Positions 18,062 through 27,114 of a stretch of DNA of 64,000 nt are shown piece by piece; positions within the stretch are counted from its first letter, which is position 1, and each line of letters starts with the position of its first letter. The position numbers and the translations under genes are program-made. Source of the stretch: Micromonospora phaseoli. GTDB taxonomy: Bacteria > Actinomycetota > Actinomycetes > Mycobacteriales > Micromonosporaceae. The stretch lies in the NCBI RefSeq assembly GCF_900109115.1, contig NZ_FNYV01000007.1, forward strand, positions 124,001 through 188,000. The letters run 5' to 3'. Below the pieces are notes generated by a model. That model was given only the letters and a program-made list of their open reading frames with translations, was not told the DNA's origin and did not search any database.

Positions 18062-18541
18062 TCAGGACCAGGCGCGTTGCAGGGCGACGCCGGCCTCCAG
18101 CTCCAGCAGCTTGACCTTGCGGTCCAGGCCACCGCCGAAGCCGACCAGCTTTCCGCCCGCCCCGATGATGCGGTGACAAGGCACGACGACCGGGATCGGG
18201 TTGCGGTTGCAGGCCACCCCGACCGCCCGAGCCGCGCCGGGATCCCCCACCCGCCGGGCCACCTCGCCGTACGTCAACGTCTCGCCGTACGGGATCAGGG
18301 TCATCTCCCGCCACACCGCCCGCTCGAACTCGGACCCGCGCGGCACCGTCACCGGTAGCCCGAAATCGGTCAGCTCTCCGGCGAAGTACGCCCGTAGCTC
18401 CGCGACCGCCTGCCGGGACGTCGCGTCCACCGGTTCCGTGGCGGCGTCCGCGACCGGGCCAAAGTGTGCGCCGCAGACGCTGCCGCCGTCGGTGGCCACG
18501 GAGAACTCCCCGATCGGCGAGTCGAGCACTGTCCAACGCAT
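18062..18541 (-). CDS. ogt: Methylated-DNA--protein-cysteine methyltransferase
   Basis: The product is 159 aa. The acceptor site IPVVVPCHRIIGAGG places the reactive Cys at 122. GFGGGLDRKVKLLELE and the helix-turn-helix FERAVWREMTLIPYGETLTY are also typical of Ogt. It transfers methyl groups from O6-methylguanine to itself in a suicidal repair reaction. ATG at 18541 (MRWTVLDSPIGEF) matches the family start; an in-frame ATG at 18568 would add nine unconserved residues. Confidence 0.95.
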   Translation of the reverse strand: MRWTVLDSPIGEFSVATDGGSVCGAHFGPVADAATEPVDATSRQAVAELRAYFAGELTDFGLPVTVPRGSEFERAVWREMTLIPYGETLTYGEVARRVGDPGAARAVGVACNRNPIPVVVPCHRIIGAGGKLVGFGGGLDRKVKLLELEAGVALQRAWS

Positions 18542-18618
18542 GTCGTCATTCTCCCCCGTTCGTCGCACCGGCGCTCAGGGTGCCATCCGATCTGGGCAGC
18601 TGACCGGGCAGGAACGGT

Positions 18619-18663
18619 GGCGCCCGCCGAAGCGTCCCATGTTTGGGTGCTCCGGCGGGCGCC
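18619..18663. terminator. Long hairpin terminator after the subtilase gene
   Basis: The outer 11-bp stem (18619-18629, 18653-18663) encloses a further imperfect AGC-TCCCA/TGGG-GCT stem. It begins 18 bases beyond the subtilase stop at 18681. Confidence 0.7.
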
Positions 18664-18680
18664 GGTCGTGCTGTGCTGGA

Positions 18681-20717
18681 TCAGGCGGTGGAGACGGTGA
18701 ATCTCTCGCCGTTGCTCAGGCCCAGCCCGGGCGACGTCCACTTGATGGTCTTGTTCGAGATCAGCTGGCTGGTGCCGGCCGACCCGGCGGAGACCGCCTG
18801 GTCGTCGCTGGCCCTGAGGAAGATCGTTCCGTCGATGTTGTAGTTGAGAAAGTCGAACGTCTCCCAGAAGCCCCGCGAGGTGCTGCTGGCGACCAGCGGC
18901 TTGGTGCCACTGCTCGCCGCGGTCACGTACCGGCCGTTGGAGTGGGCCCGGAAGCTGAAGAAGCCGTCGCCCTGGTTGATGACGTCGAACTTCGCCGCCT
19001 TGGTGACCGTCGTGCTGCTGGCGATTAGCGGCTTGGTGCTGCTGGCGGCCACCACGTACTTGCCGCTGGCCTTCGACTTGAGGCTGACGATCGGCGGCGC
19101 CGCGTCGATGGTGAACTTCTCGTTGGTGCCGATGGAGGTCTTGCTCGCCATCAGAGACGAGCTACCGGAGGTCGACGCCGTGACGTACTTGCCGTTGATC
19201 TGGGACTTGAGGCTGACCGAGCCGTCGGTGTGGTTCACGATGGTGTACTTCGCCGACGTGACGATCGTCTTGTGGCTGGCGATCAGCGGCTTGGTGCCGT
19301 TGGTCGGTGCCACCACGTACAGTCCGTTGACCCTGGAACGCAGCGCGACCAGGCCGCTGCCGGCGTCGACGATGTCGAACCGCTGCGCCGTGCCCATGCT
19401 CGATCCGTTGTTCACCAGCGGCTTGGTGCTGCTGGCGGCGGTGACGAACTTGCCGTTGGAACGGGCCTTGAAGCCGTGCGAGAAGCGGGCCGGCGAGATC
19501 GCGCCGACCGTCAGCAGCCGGTCGATCGAACCCTTCGTGTCGTACACCCCGCCGGCGAGGCCGGTGGTGACGATCCGGTCGCGGACCTGCTTCGGCGTCC
19601 AGGTCGGGTTGTCGTTCAGCAGCAGGGCCGCGGCGCCCGCCACGTGCGGGGCGGCCATCGAGGTGCCGCTGAAGACCACGCTGCCGGTGTTGTTGTTGTG
19701 GCGCGCCGAGGGGATGCTCACGCCCGGAGCAAAGATGTCGAGGCACTTGCCGTAGTTCGAGAACCAGGCGCGCATGTTGATCCGGTCCGTCGCCCCCACG
19801 GTGATGGCGTCCGGCACCCGGGCCGGGGACGCCTGGCAGGCGTCCATCCACGAGTTTCCAGCCGCGATCGAATAGGTGATGCCGGACGCGATGGACCGGT
19901 TCACCGCCTCGTCGAGCGATGGGACGGCAACGATGTCACCGAGGCTCATGTTGGCCACGGCCGGCTGCTGGGCGTTTGCGGTCACCCAGTCGACCCCGGC
20001 GACGACCTGTTCGGTGGTGCCGTAGCCGTCGCAGTCGAGCACCCGTACACCGACGAGGTTGACACCCTTGGCCACGCCGTAACTCGCGCCGCCGACGGTC
20101 CCGGCAACGTGCGTACCGTGGCCGTGGCAGTCTTCTGCGACGTGGTCGGAGTCGATGGCGTCGTAACCGTGAGTCGCCCGGCCGCCGAAGTCCTGGTGGT
20201 CGACGTTGATCCCGGTGTCCAGGATGTACGCGGTGACCCCACTGCCGGTGTTCGGGTACTTGTAGGTGTTGTTCAACTTCGGCGAGGGCTGATCGATGCG
20301 GTCCAGGCCCCAGGACGGCGGGCTGCTCTGCGTGCCGTTGGCCGAGAGTCGGCGGACCTGCTCGACGTAGGCCACGGCGGGATTGGCCGCCAACTTCTCG
20401 GCCTGCCGCTGGCTCATCGTGGCCGAGTAGCCCTTGAGGGCGTTGTCGAACACCCGCCGGACGGTGCCCCCGTTCGCTCCGGTGAGCGCGGATGCTGCGG
20501 CCCGGACGGCACTGGAACCGGCCTTCCGGTCCTTGAGCACGACGATGTAGCGGTCCGGCACGACGCCGACGCCCTTGGTGCCGAGCACCTCGGGTCGGGG
20601 CTGATCGTGCGGAGCAGCCATCGCGGCACCGCCGGAGACGACGGTGAGGATGGACGAGGCGGTGGCGAGGGCGAGCCCCGCCACCGCCGAGCGGCGCAGT
20701 ACGCCACGGTTCTTCAC
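18681..20717 (-). CDS. Secreted subtilisin-like serine protease (S8) with C-terminal fascin-like repeats
   Basis: The product is ~678 aa from GTG 20717. A signal peptide (KNRGVLRRSAVAGLALATAS...AMAAP) precedes an I9 propeptide (RYIVVLKDRKAG...NPAVAYVEQ). The S8 domain has Asp167 (AYILDTGIN), His200 (HGHGTHVAGTVG) and Ser353 (SGTSMAAPHVAG). The last ~200 residues hold five repeats of the type NGKFVTAASSTKPLVNN, resembling fascin-like beta-trefoil modules that bind polymers or carbohydrates. ATG 20747 is an alternative start. It is a secreted protease likely tethered to a substrate by its trefoil region. Confidence 0.92.
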   Translation of the reverse strand: MKNRGVLRRSAVAGLALATASSILTVVSGGAAMAAPHDQPRPEVLGTKGVGVVPDRYIVVLKDRKAGSSAVRAAASALTGANGGTVRRVFDNALKGYSATMSQRQAEKLAANPAVAYVEQVRRLSANGTQSSPPSWGLDRIDQPSPKLNNTYKYPNTGSGVTAYILDTGINVDHQDFGGRATHGYDAIDSDHVAEDCHGHGTHVAGTVGGASYGVAKGVNLVGVRVLDCDGYGTTEQVVAGVDWVTANAQQPAVANMSLGDIVAVPSLDEAVNRSIASGITYSIAAGNSWMDACQASPARVPDAITVGATDRINMRAWFSNYGKCLDIFAPGVSIPSARHNNNTGSVVFSGTSMAAPHVAGAAALLLNDNPTWTPKQVRDRIVTTGLAGGVYDTKGSIDRLLTVGAISPARFSHGFKARSNGKFVTAASSTKPLVNNGSSMGTAQRFDIVDAGSGLVALRSRVNGLYVVAPTNGTKPLIASHKTIVTSAKYTIVNHTDGSVSLKSQINGKYVTASTSGSSSLMASKTSIGTNEKFTIDAAPPIVSLKSKASGKYVVAASSTKPLIASSTTVTKAAKFDVINQGDGFFSFRAHSNGRYVTAASSGTKPLVASSTSRGFWETFDFLNYNIDGTIFLRASDDQAVSAGSAGTSQLISNKTIKWTSPGLGLSNGERFTVSTA

Positions 20718-20946
20718 TAGGTGTGACCCCCGTCGGTCGTCGACCATGCCCGGTGGGCGGTCGGACGGACATTGAATCGTCCCGCCTCCAACTGCTGAGC
20801 AGCGGGCTGATGGACGTTCCAACATCATGAATGAATTCGAGAGAACTCGCGTCCACCGTTCGGTCGATACGTGAGCGTCTCGACGTGTGGCCGTCACAAC
20901 GGGGACGGGCCACGATGGACGTCGGCAAAGCGCGCCGCGTCGATGC

Positions 20947-22407
20947 TCAGTCGCGGATGCCCTCGTCGCGGGCCCAGCGCAGCAGCTCGGCCTCGGCGGT
21001 GTCGCGGTCCAGCGGGCCACGCTCCAACCGCAGGTCCTTGAGGTACTTCCAGGCCCGGCCCACGATCGGCCCCGGCGGCACGCCGAGCAGCTCCATGATC
21101 GCGTTGCCGTCGAGGTCGGGCCGGACCCGCGCCAGATCCTCGTCGGCGGCGATCCGGGCGATCCGCTCCTCCAGCGCGTCGTAGTCCGCTGCCAACTGGG
21201 CGGCCTTGCGCCGGTTGCGGGTGGTGCAGTCCGACCGGGTCAGCTTGTGCAGCCGGGTCAACAGGTCACCCGCGTCGGTCACGTACCGGCGCACCGCCGA
21301 GTCGGTCCACTCACCCCGGCCGTACCCGTAGAAGCGCAGGTGCAGCGCGACCAGCATGGTGACCTTGGCGGTGACGTCCTTGGGGTAGCGCAGCGCCTTC
21401 ATCCGCGCCTTGGTCAACCGGGCGCCGACCACCTCGTGGTGGTGGAAACTGACCCGACCGTCCGGACCGATCGACTTCGTCGCCGGCTTGCCCACGTCGT
21501 GCATCAGCGCGGCCATCCGCAGGACGAAGTCCGGCCCGTCCTCCTCGTACGAGATCGCGTTCCGGACCACCGTGAGGGTGTGTTCGTAGACGTCCTTGTG
21601 CTGGGCGTGCTCGTCGATCTCGAGCTTGAGCCCGGTCAGCTCGGGCAGGAAACGCTCGGCCAGCCCGCTGTCGACCAGCAGCCGCAGCCCCGTGATCGGG
21701 TCGGCGCCGCAGAGCAGCTTGGTGAACTCGTCGCGGATCCGCTCGGCGGTGATCCGGTCCAGGTCGGTGGCCATCCGGGTCATCGCCGCCTGCACGTCCG
21801 GGTGCACCGTGAAGCGCAGCTGGGCGGCGAAGCGGGCGGCCCGCAGCATCCGCAACGGATCGTCGCCGAACGACTCGGCGGGCGTGCCCGGCGTACGCAC
21901 GACCTTCGCCGCCAGGTCGGCCAGGCCGTCGTACGGGTCGGCGAACCGGTGCTCGGGCAGGCTCACCGCCATCGCGTTGATGGTGAAGTCCCGCCGCCGC
22001 AGGTCCTCGACCAGGCTGGTGCCGTAGGCCACGATCGGGTTCCGGCTGACCTGGTCGTACGACTCGGCCCGGAACGTGGTGATCTCCAGCCGCAGGCCGT
22101 CGCGCTGGCAGCCGATGGTGCCGAACTCGCGGCCGGTCTCCCAGATCGCCTCGGCCCAGCCCCGCACGATATCCAGCGTCTGGTCGGGGTGCGCGTCGGT
22201 GCAGAAGTCGAGGTCCTCGCCGAGCCGGCCGAGCAGGGCGTCGCGTACCGAACCGCCCACGAGGTGCAGTTCGTGACCGGCGGCGGCGAACCGGTGGCCC
22301 AGCTCGTCGGCGACCGGGGAGACCCGGAGCAGTTCGGCGACGGCGTTGCGCTGGGCGGCGGTGAGTTCGCGGCGGTCGGTGGTGTGGGATGCGGCGGCTT
22401 CGGACAT
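20947..22407 (-). CDS. pcnA: CCA tRNA nucleotidyltransferase with HD domain
   Basis: The product is 486 aa. The nucleotidyltransferase signature is HLVGGSVRDALLGRLGEDLD with the catalytic DLDFCTD, then RRRDFTINAMAVSL and DDPLRMLRAARFAAQLRF. An HD domain follows (LRMAALMHDVGKPATK...VSFHHHEVVGARLTKARMKA). It adds or repairs the 3' CCA of tRNAs, needed here because the two tRNA genes in this window lack encoded CCA. It diverges from murJ with a 126-base spacer, the standard actinobacterial arrangement. Confidence 0.96.
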   Translation of the reverse strand: MSEAAASHTTDRRELTAAQRNAVAELLRVSPVADELGHRFAAAGHELHLVGGSVRDALLGRLGEDLDFCTDAHPDQTLDIVRGWAEAIWETGREFGTIGCQRDGLRLEITTFRAESYDQVSRNPIVAYGTSLVEDLRRRDFTINAMAVSLPEHRFADPYDGLADLAAKVVRTPGTPAESFGDDPLRMLRAARFAAQLRFTVHPDVQAAMTRMATDLDRITAERIRDEFTKLLCGADPITGLRLLVDSGLAERFLPELTGLKLEIDEHAQHKDVYEHTLTVVRNAISYEEDGPDFVLRMAALMHDVGKPATKSIGPDGRVSFHHHEVVGARLTKARMKALRYPKDVTAKVTMLVALHLRFYGYGRGEWTDSAVRRYVTDAGDLLTRLHKLTRSDCTTRNRRKAAQLAADYDALEERIARIAADEDLARVRPDLDGNAIMELLGVPPGPIVGRAWKYLKDLRLERGPLDRDTAEAELLRWARDEGIRD

Positions 22408-22533
22408 CGGATCAGCAGCCTATCGGTCCTGATCGCCATCTCGTCCGCCGGGCGCGGGTAACGGGTCGGGGTTGACTAAGGTCTGTGACGGGCGGGCCGA
22501 TGCCGGCTCCGGCGTACCCCTTTGGAGGCACAG

Positions 22534-24285
22534 ATGAGCGGCGGGCTCTACCGCAGCGCGAACGCCCAGCAGGGCGGCGTGCCCGGCGGCCGGCCCGACG
22601 ACGGTGCCACGTTCATCTCCGCCGAGCCGCTCAACCAGCCGGCGGCCGAGTCGGTCGCGCCGCCCCAGGAGCAGGTGGCGGAGACCAGCGCCGCGGCCAA
22701 CAGCGCGGTCATGGCGATCGGCAGCCTGGTCAGCCGGGGTACGGGTTTCCTGCGCAACCTGGTGATCGGCGCCGCCCTGGGTGGCGCGCTGGTGGGCGAC
22801 GCCTACACCACCGCGCAGATCCTGCCGGGAATGGTCTACGAGTTCCTGCTCGGCGGCATCCTCACCAGCGTGCTGATCCCGGTGCTGGTACGCCGACGCA
22901 AGGCGGACAGCGACGGCGGCCAGGCGTACACCCAGCGGCTGCTGACCCTGGCACTGCTCGCGCTGGGCGCCGCCGCCCTGCTCGCGGTCGCCCTCGCCGT
23001 ACCCCTGACCTGGCTGTACGGCGCCAACGAGTCCGCTGAAGGCTACTCCGGACTGGTCACCACGCTGGCTCGGCTCATGCTGCCGATGATCTTCTTCTCC
23101 GGCCTGAGCGCACTGATCAGCGCCGTGCTCAACACCCGTGGCCACTTCGCCGCCCCGATGTGGGCACCGATCCTCAACAACCTGGTGGTGATCGGCACCG
23201 CCGGCCTGTACATCGCGATCTTCGGCGCCGAGATCGTCGGGCCCGACGACATGACGACCGGTCGGGTCCTGCTGATCGGCGGCGGCACCCTGGTCGGCGT
23301 CGCCATCCAGGTCGCCGGGCTGCTGCCGGCGCTGCGTAAGGTCGGCTTCCGGTGGAAGCTCCGCTTCGACTTCCGCCAGCTCGGCCTGGCCGAGCTGGGC
23401 CGGCTCGGGGCGTGGATGATCTGCTACGTCGCGGTCAGCCAGGTCGGCCTCATCGTGCTGTTCAACCTGCTGAACCGCGCCGGCAAGGAGAACGCCGCCG
23501 GCCCGCTGATCTACAACAACGTCTTCCTGCTGTTGATGACCGCGCACGGCATCATCGCCGTGTCGATCATCACGGCGCTGATGCCCCGGATGAGCGCCGC
23601 CGCCGCCGACGGCCGGTACGCCGACCTCGCCGCCGACCTGTCCCGGGGCACCCGCATGGTGTCGGCCGTACTCGCCCCGATCGCGGTCTGCTACGCGGTG
23701 CTCGCCACCCCGATCGCGTTCACCCTGTTCCGATTCGGCGCGTTTACCGAGGACAACGCGACCGCGACGTCGCTGGTGCTGCTCGCCGCCGCGCTCGCGC
23801 TGGTGCCCTTCGCGATCAGCCAGCTGTTCACCTTCGCCTTCTACGCGCTGCCGGACACCCGCACCCCGGCACTGATCAACATCCCCGTGGTGGCGCTTCG
23901 GATCGGGGTGCAGATCGCCCTGTTCGCGCTCTTCTCGGCGAGCTTCGCCGGTGCCGGCATGATGATCGGCAACACCGTCTCCTATCTGGCCGCCGCCATC
24001 GCCTCTGCCTGGCTGCTGCGGCCCCGGGTGGGCCGCATCGGGCTGGGCGCGATCCTGCGTACCCTCGGCCGGGTGGTGATCGCCGCGCTCGGTGCCGCCC
24101 TGGCCGGTCTGCTGGTGGTGTTCCTGCTGCCCGGCGACGACACGCCGACCAAGGTGGAGGCGATCGTGCAGTTGCTGGTCGGCGGCGCCGTGATCGGTGG
24201 TACGTATCTGGGTCTGGCCATCGTGTTGCGGATCTCGGAGATCACCGAGGTGGTCGGCATGGTTCGCCGCCGCCTCGGCCGATAG
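22534..24285 (+). CDS. murJ: Lipid II flippase MurJ
   Basis: The product is 583 aa. A ~65-residue cytoplasmic tail precedes about 14 membrane helices of the MVF/MurJ fold (VSRGTGFLRNLVIGAALGGA; MVYEFLLGGILTSVLIPVLV; FFSGLSALISAVLNTRGHFA; NNVFLLLMTAHGIIAVSIIT; FALFSASFAGAGMMIGNTVS). It flips lipid II to the outer leaflet for peptidoglycan synthesis. ATG at 22534 is chosen because GGAGG (22524-22528) sits just upstream. In mycobacteria this domain is fused to a pseudokinase; here the pseudokinase is a separate downstream gene. Confidence 0.95.
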   Translation: MSGGLYRSANAQQGGVPGGRPDDGATFISAEPLNQPAAESVAPPQEQVAETSAAANSAVMAIGSLVSRGTGFLRNLVIGAALGGALVGDAYTTAQILPGMVYEFLLGGILTSVLIPVLVRRRKADSDGGQAYTQRLLTLALLALGAAALLAVALAVPLTWLYGANESAEGYSGLVTTLARLMLPMIFFSGLSALISAVLNTRGHFAAPMWAPILNNLVVIGTAGLYIAIFGAEIVGPDDMTTGRVLLIGGGTLVGVAIQVAGLLPALRKVGFRWKLRFDFRQLGLAELGRLGAWMICYVAVSQVGLIVLFNLLNRAGKENAAGPLIYNNVFLLLMTAHGIIAVSIITALMPRMSAAAADGRYADLAADLSRGTRMVSAVLAPIAVCYAVLATPIAFTLFRFGAFTEDNATATSLVLLAAALALVPFAISQLFTFAFYALPDTRTPALINIPVVALRIGVQIALFALFSASFAGAGMMIGNTVSYLAAAIASAWLLRPRVGRIGLGAILRTLGRVVIAALGAALAGLLVVFLLPGDDTPTKVEAIVQLLVGGAVIGGTYLGLAIVLRISEITEVVGMVRRRLGR

Positions 24286-24728
24286 ATCCTCGACCAGGCG
24301 GCGGGCTGCACCCAGCGTGACCGCGGATCACCAGGCTGGGGATGTGCCTGTGGATAACCTCGCGCGCCGCCGCTCACCTAGCGGGTCGTCCTGTGGATAA
24401 CCAACCGGACGGCTGAGTGTGCTCGGCCGATCGACGGGAATCCCCCGCACGCCTGACCCGCCGCCCCGACCTGCTCCGCCCCGGCGACGGCCGGGTGCGG
24501 GCAGCCTCTAGATTGGCTGGTACATGTGCCAGCAACGTGGCTGACAACGGTGCCAACCGGACAAGACCGCACGACTGCGAAGTCCTCTGTCGGTCACGGC
24601 GGGAAGATGACATGTCGAGGACCCGGGCAACACGGGTAAGGTCGCTCTCGACGGGTACGGCAGGCACCGGTGCGCCATCAGTGGGGACCGGTCGGCCAAG
24701 TACCAGACGAAGGCGGAGCGGTAAGCAG
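24286..24728. other. murJ-pseudokinase spacer with two DnaA boxes and a palindrome
   Basis: The spacer contains perfect DnaA boxes TGTGGATAA at 24349-24357 and 24392-24400, a -10-like TAGATT (24509-24514), and an 18-base near-palindrome at 24516-24533 where transcription would begin. An in-frame ATG at 24612 with GGGAAGA upstream means the pseudokinase coding region may start inside this spacer. Confidence 0.6.
24349..24400 (+). promoter_or_regulatory. Pair of perfect DnaA boxes outside oriC
   Basis: TGTGGATAA occurs at 24349-24357 and again at 24392-24400, same orientation, 43 bases apart. Each is an exact match to the reverse complement of the TTATCCACA consensus. Confidence 0.65.
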
Positions 24729-26321
24729 ATGCCCAGCAGCGCGGGTCCATCGATCGACACGATCACCGAGGGAGGACGGGTGACCCAGGTCGGCGAGGGT
24801 CAGGACGCGGACGAGACCACTCCGCCGGTCATGACCTTCGGTGCTCCGACGGCCGGTGAGATCCTCGCCGAACGTTACGAACTGGTCGAGCACATCAACA
24901 ACGACAGCGCGGGCCGCCTGGTCTGGCGCGGGGTCGACGTCGTGCTTCGCCGGCCCGTCGCGGTCGTGATGCGCTACCCGGGTGGCGATTCGGCCACCGA
25001 GATGCTCCAGGCCGCCGTCGCAGCCAGCCGGGTCATCCACCCCAACCTGGTCGGCGTCTACGACGCCATCGACGAGGCCGACCGGGCGTACGTGGTGCGC
25101 GAGTGGGTCGACGGGCAGTCGCTGCGGGAACTGGTCGCCACGGGTCCGTTCGACGCGGCCCGGGCCACCGCCGTGGGCAGCGCGATCGCCAGCGCGCTGG
25201 CCGCCGTACACGCCACCGGCATGGTGCACGGCAACGTGCATCCGGGCACGGTGATGATCAGTGACGACGGCCGGGTGGTACTGGCGGACGCGCGTACCGA
25301 CGGTGCCGACTCCCAGGAGAGTGACGTCCGAGCGGTCGGTGGAGTCCTCTACTTCGCGATGACCGGCTACTGGCCGCACGCCGAGGCGCCACTGCGCGGC
25401 GCCACCGCCGGGCACGGCCGGGCAGCCATCCCCGACGCGGTACGCGACGCCAACGGCGCGGTGGCAGCGCCTCGCCAGGTCCGGGCCGGGGTGCCGGCCT
25501 ACCTGGACGACCTCACGATGGACCTGATCGACGGCGAGATAGCTCCGCCGTCGTCGGATGTCCTCGCGGCCGAGTTGGCCCGGCTCGACGTGCCCGACGA
25601 CGACTATCTCGACCACACCGGTCCGCTGCGCTTCGCCGGCGAGACCGGCGACGAGCCGTCGCCGTTGGCCGCGGCGGGCGGGCGCAAGGTTGCCCTGGGC
25701 ATCGCTGGCCTGCTGACGGTGGCCCTGGTGGGACTCCTCATCGGCATCAGCACCCTGGGTGGCGACGATCCGCAGACCAACCCGGTTGCCGCGCCGAGTT
25801 CCAGCGCCCCGGTCACCGAGGAGCCGGCAGCACCGGCCATCCGGGACCTGAAGATCAGCGGCGCCCGGATCATCGACCCGGACAGCAACGACCGTACCGA
25901 GGTTCGCGACGCCGAAAAGGTCTTCGACGGTGACCGGGACGAGGGCTGGTCGACGGAGACCTACAACCGCAGCAATTTCGGCAACCTCAAGCGGGGCATG
26001 GGGGTCTGGGTCGACCTCGGTGGTGAGCACACGGTCAAGTCGGTCCAGGTGAACCTCTCCGACACCGGCGCCTCGGCGGAGCTCTTCACCGGCACGATCG
26101 ACGCCCCCTCGACGGGTGCCGGCGACGATCAGATCCTCACCTCGTACCAGAAGAACCAGATCGGGCAGCCCTTCGAGGCCCACGACGGCACCACGATGAC
26201 CTTCGACGGCTTCGACGCCGACAAGAAGTACCGCTACCTGCTGTTCTGGATCACCGAGCTGCCTCCGAACGGAGGCGGCTTCAAGGTCGGGGTGCAGGAG
26301 ATGACGGTCAAGGGGTCATGA
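24729..26321 (+). CDS. Membrane-anchored pseudokinase with extracellular discoidin-like domain (MviN partner)
   Basis: The product is 530 aa from ATG 24729; ATG 24612 (569 aa) and GTG 24780 are alternatives. The kinase-like domain starts AGEILAERYELVEHINNDSA but lacks key residues. VAVVMRYPG replaces the VAIK lysine, HGNVHPGTVMISDD replaces HRDLKPxN, and LADARTDG replaces DFG. One membrane helix follows (KVALGIAGLLTVALVGLLIG), then an extracellular domain (EVRDAEKVFDGDRDEGWSTE...GVWVDLGGEHTVKSVQVNLS) like F5/8-type folds. It matches the C-terminal part of mycobacterial Rv3910, whose pseudokinase binds FhaA when phosphorylated. Its place after murJ supports a role in controlling lipid II export. 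Confidence 0.85.
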   Translation: MPSSAGPSIDTITEGGRVTQVGEGQDADETTPPVMTFGAPTAGEILAERYELVEHINNDSAGRLVWRGVDVVLRRPVAVVMRYPGGDSATEMLQAAVAASRVIHPNLVGVYDAIDEADRAYVVREWVDGQSLRELVATGPFDAARATAVGSAIASALAAVHATGMVHGNVHPGTVMISDDGRVVLADARTDGADSQESDVRAVGGVLYFAMTGYWPHAEAPLRGATAGHGRAAIPDAVRDANGAVAAPRQVRAGVPAYLDDLTMDLIDGEIAPPSSDVLAAELARLDVPDDDYLDHTGPLRFAGETGDEPSPLAAAGGRKVALGIAGLLTVALVGLLIGISTLGGDDPQTNPVAAPSSSAPVTEEPAAPAIRDLKISGARIIDPDSNDRTEVRDAEKVFDGDRDEGWSTETYNRSNFGNLKRGMGVWVDLGGEHTVKSVQVNLSDTGASAELFTGTIDAPSTGAGDDQILTSYQKNQIGQPFEAHDGTTMTFDGFDADKKYRYLLFWITELPPNGGGFKVGVQEMTVKGS

Positions 26322-26355
26322 GGCACCAGCCCGGCGGCACCCACCGGGGCCGGTG

Positions 26356-27114
26356 ATGGAGGTACGCGACGCCGGGCGGAACGCCACCGGCGAGACGTCG
26401 GCGGGCGAGCCGGTCAGCGACCTCGATCTGCTGCGCGCCCACGCCGCCGGCGACCGGGACGCGTTCGGCGAGTTGTTCCACCGGCACCGGGATCGGCTCT
26501 GGGCGGTCGCCCTACGTACGATCGGCGACCGTGAGGAGGCCGCGGACGCCCTCCAGGACGCGATGCTCTCCGCCCACCGTGCCGCTGGCCGCTTCCGGGG
26601 CGACTCGGCCGTCACCACCTGGCTGCACCGGATCGTGGTGAACGCCTGCCTGGACCGGATCCGTCGCCGTCAGGCTCATCCCACGGTGCCGCTGCCCGAC
26701 GGGATCCGTGGCCCCGAGGACGGTTCCGGCACCGGCGGGATCGAGCCGGCCGCCCCGGTACGAGACCACGACACCGCGATGGTGGTCCGGGACGCCCTGG
26801 CCACCCTTCCGCTGGAGCAGCGGGCCGCACTGGTCCTGGTTGACGTGCAGGGCTACCCGGTCGCCGAGGTCGCACGGATCCTCGGGGTGGCCGAGGGAAC
26901 GGTCAAGAGCCGGTGTGCCCGGGGCCGAGCCCGCCTGGCGCTCGTCCTCGGGCATCTGCGGCCCGGCGGCGGGCCGGCACCGGGCGGTGGGTCAGTGTCC
27001 GGCGGCGGGCCGAACGTGCCGGAGGTCACCCGGGGGAACCCGGGAGCGCCACCGGCCGTCCGATCGAGGTCGGGGCCATCCCGACCGGCGTCCGATCAGC
27101 AGGAGGAAGCGTGA
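26356..27114 (+). CDS. sigM: ECF RNA polymerase sigma factor SigM
   Basis: The product is 252 aa. Region 2 is DRDAFGELFHRHRDRLWAVA, then DREEAADALQDAMLSAHRAA and VTTWLHRIVVNACLDRIRRR. Region 4 is ALATLPLEQRAALVLVDVQG followed by PVAEVARILGVAEGTVKSRC. About 60 Pro/Gly-rich residues follow, longer than usual. GTG 26353 directly precedes ATG 26356 in frame. Its stop overlaps the next gene's GTG start, the classic sigma/anti-sigma coupling. Position before trxB matches sigM in Mycobacterium and Streptomyces. Confidence 0.93.
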   Translation: MEVRDAGRNATGETSAGEPVSDLDLLRAHAAGDRDAFGELFHRHRDRLWAVALRTIGDREEAADALQDAMLSAHRAAGRFRGDSAVTTWLHRIVVNACLDRIRRRQAHPTVPLPDGIRGPEDGSGTGGIEPAAPVRDHDTAMVVRDALATLPLEQRAALVLVDVQGYPVAEVARILGVAEGTVKSRCARGRARLALVLGHLRPGGGPAPGGGSVSGGGPNVPEVTRGNPGAPPAVRSRSGPSRPASDQQEEA

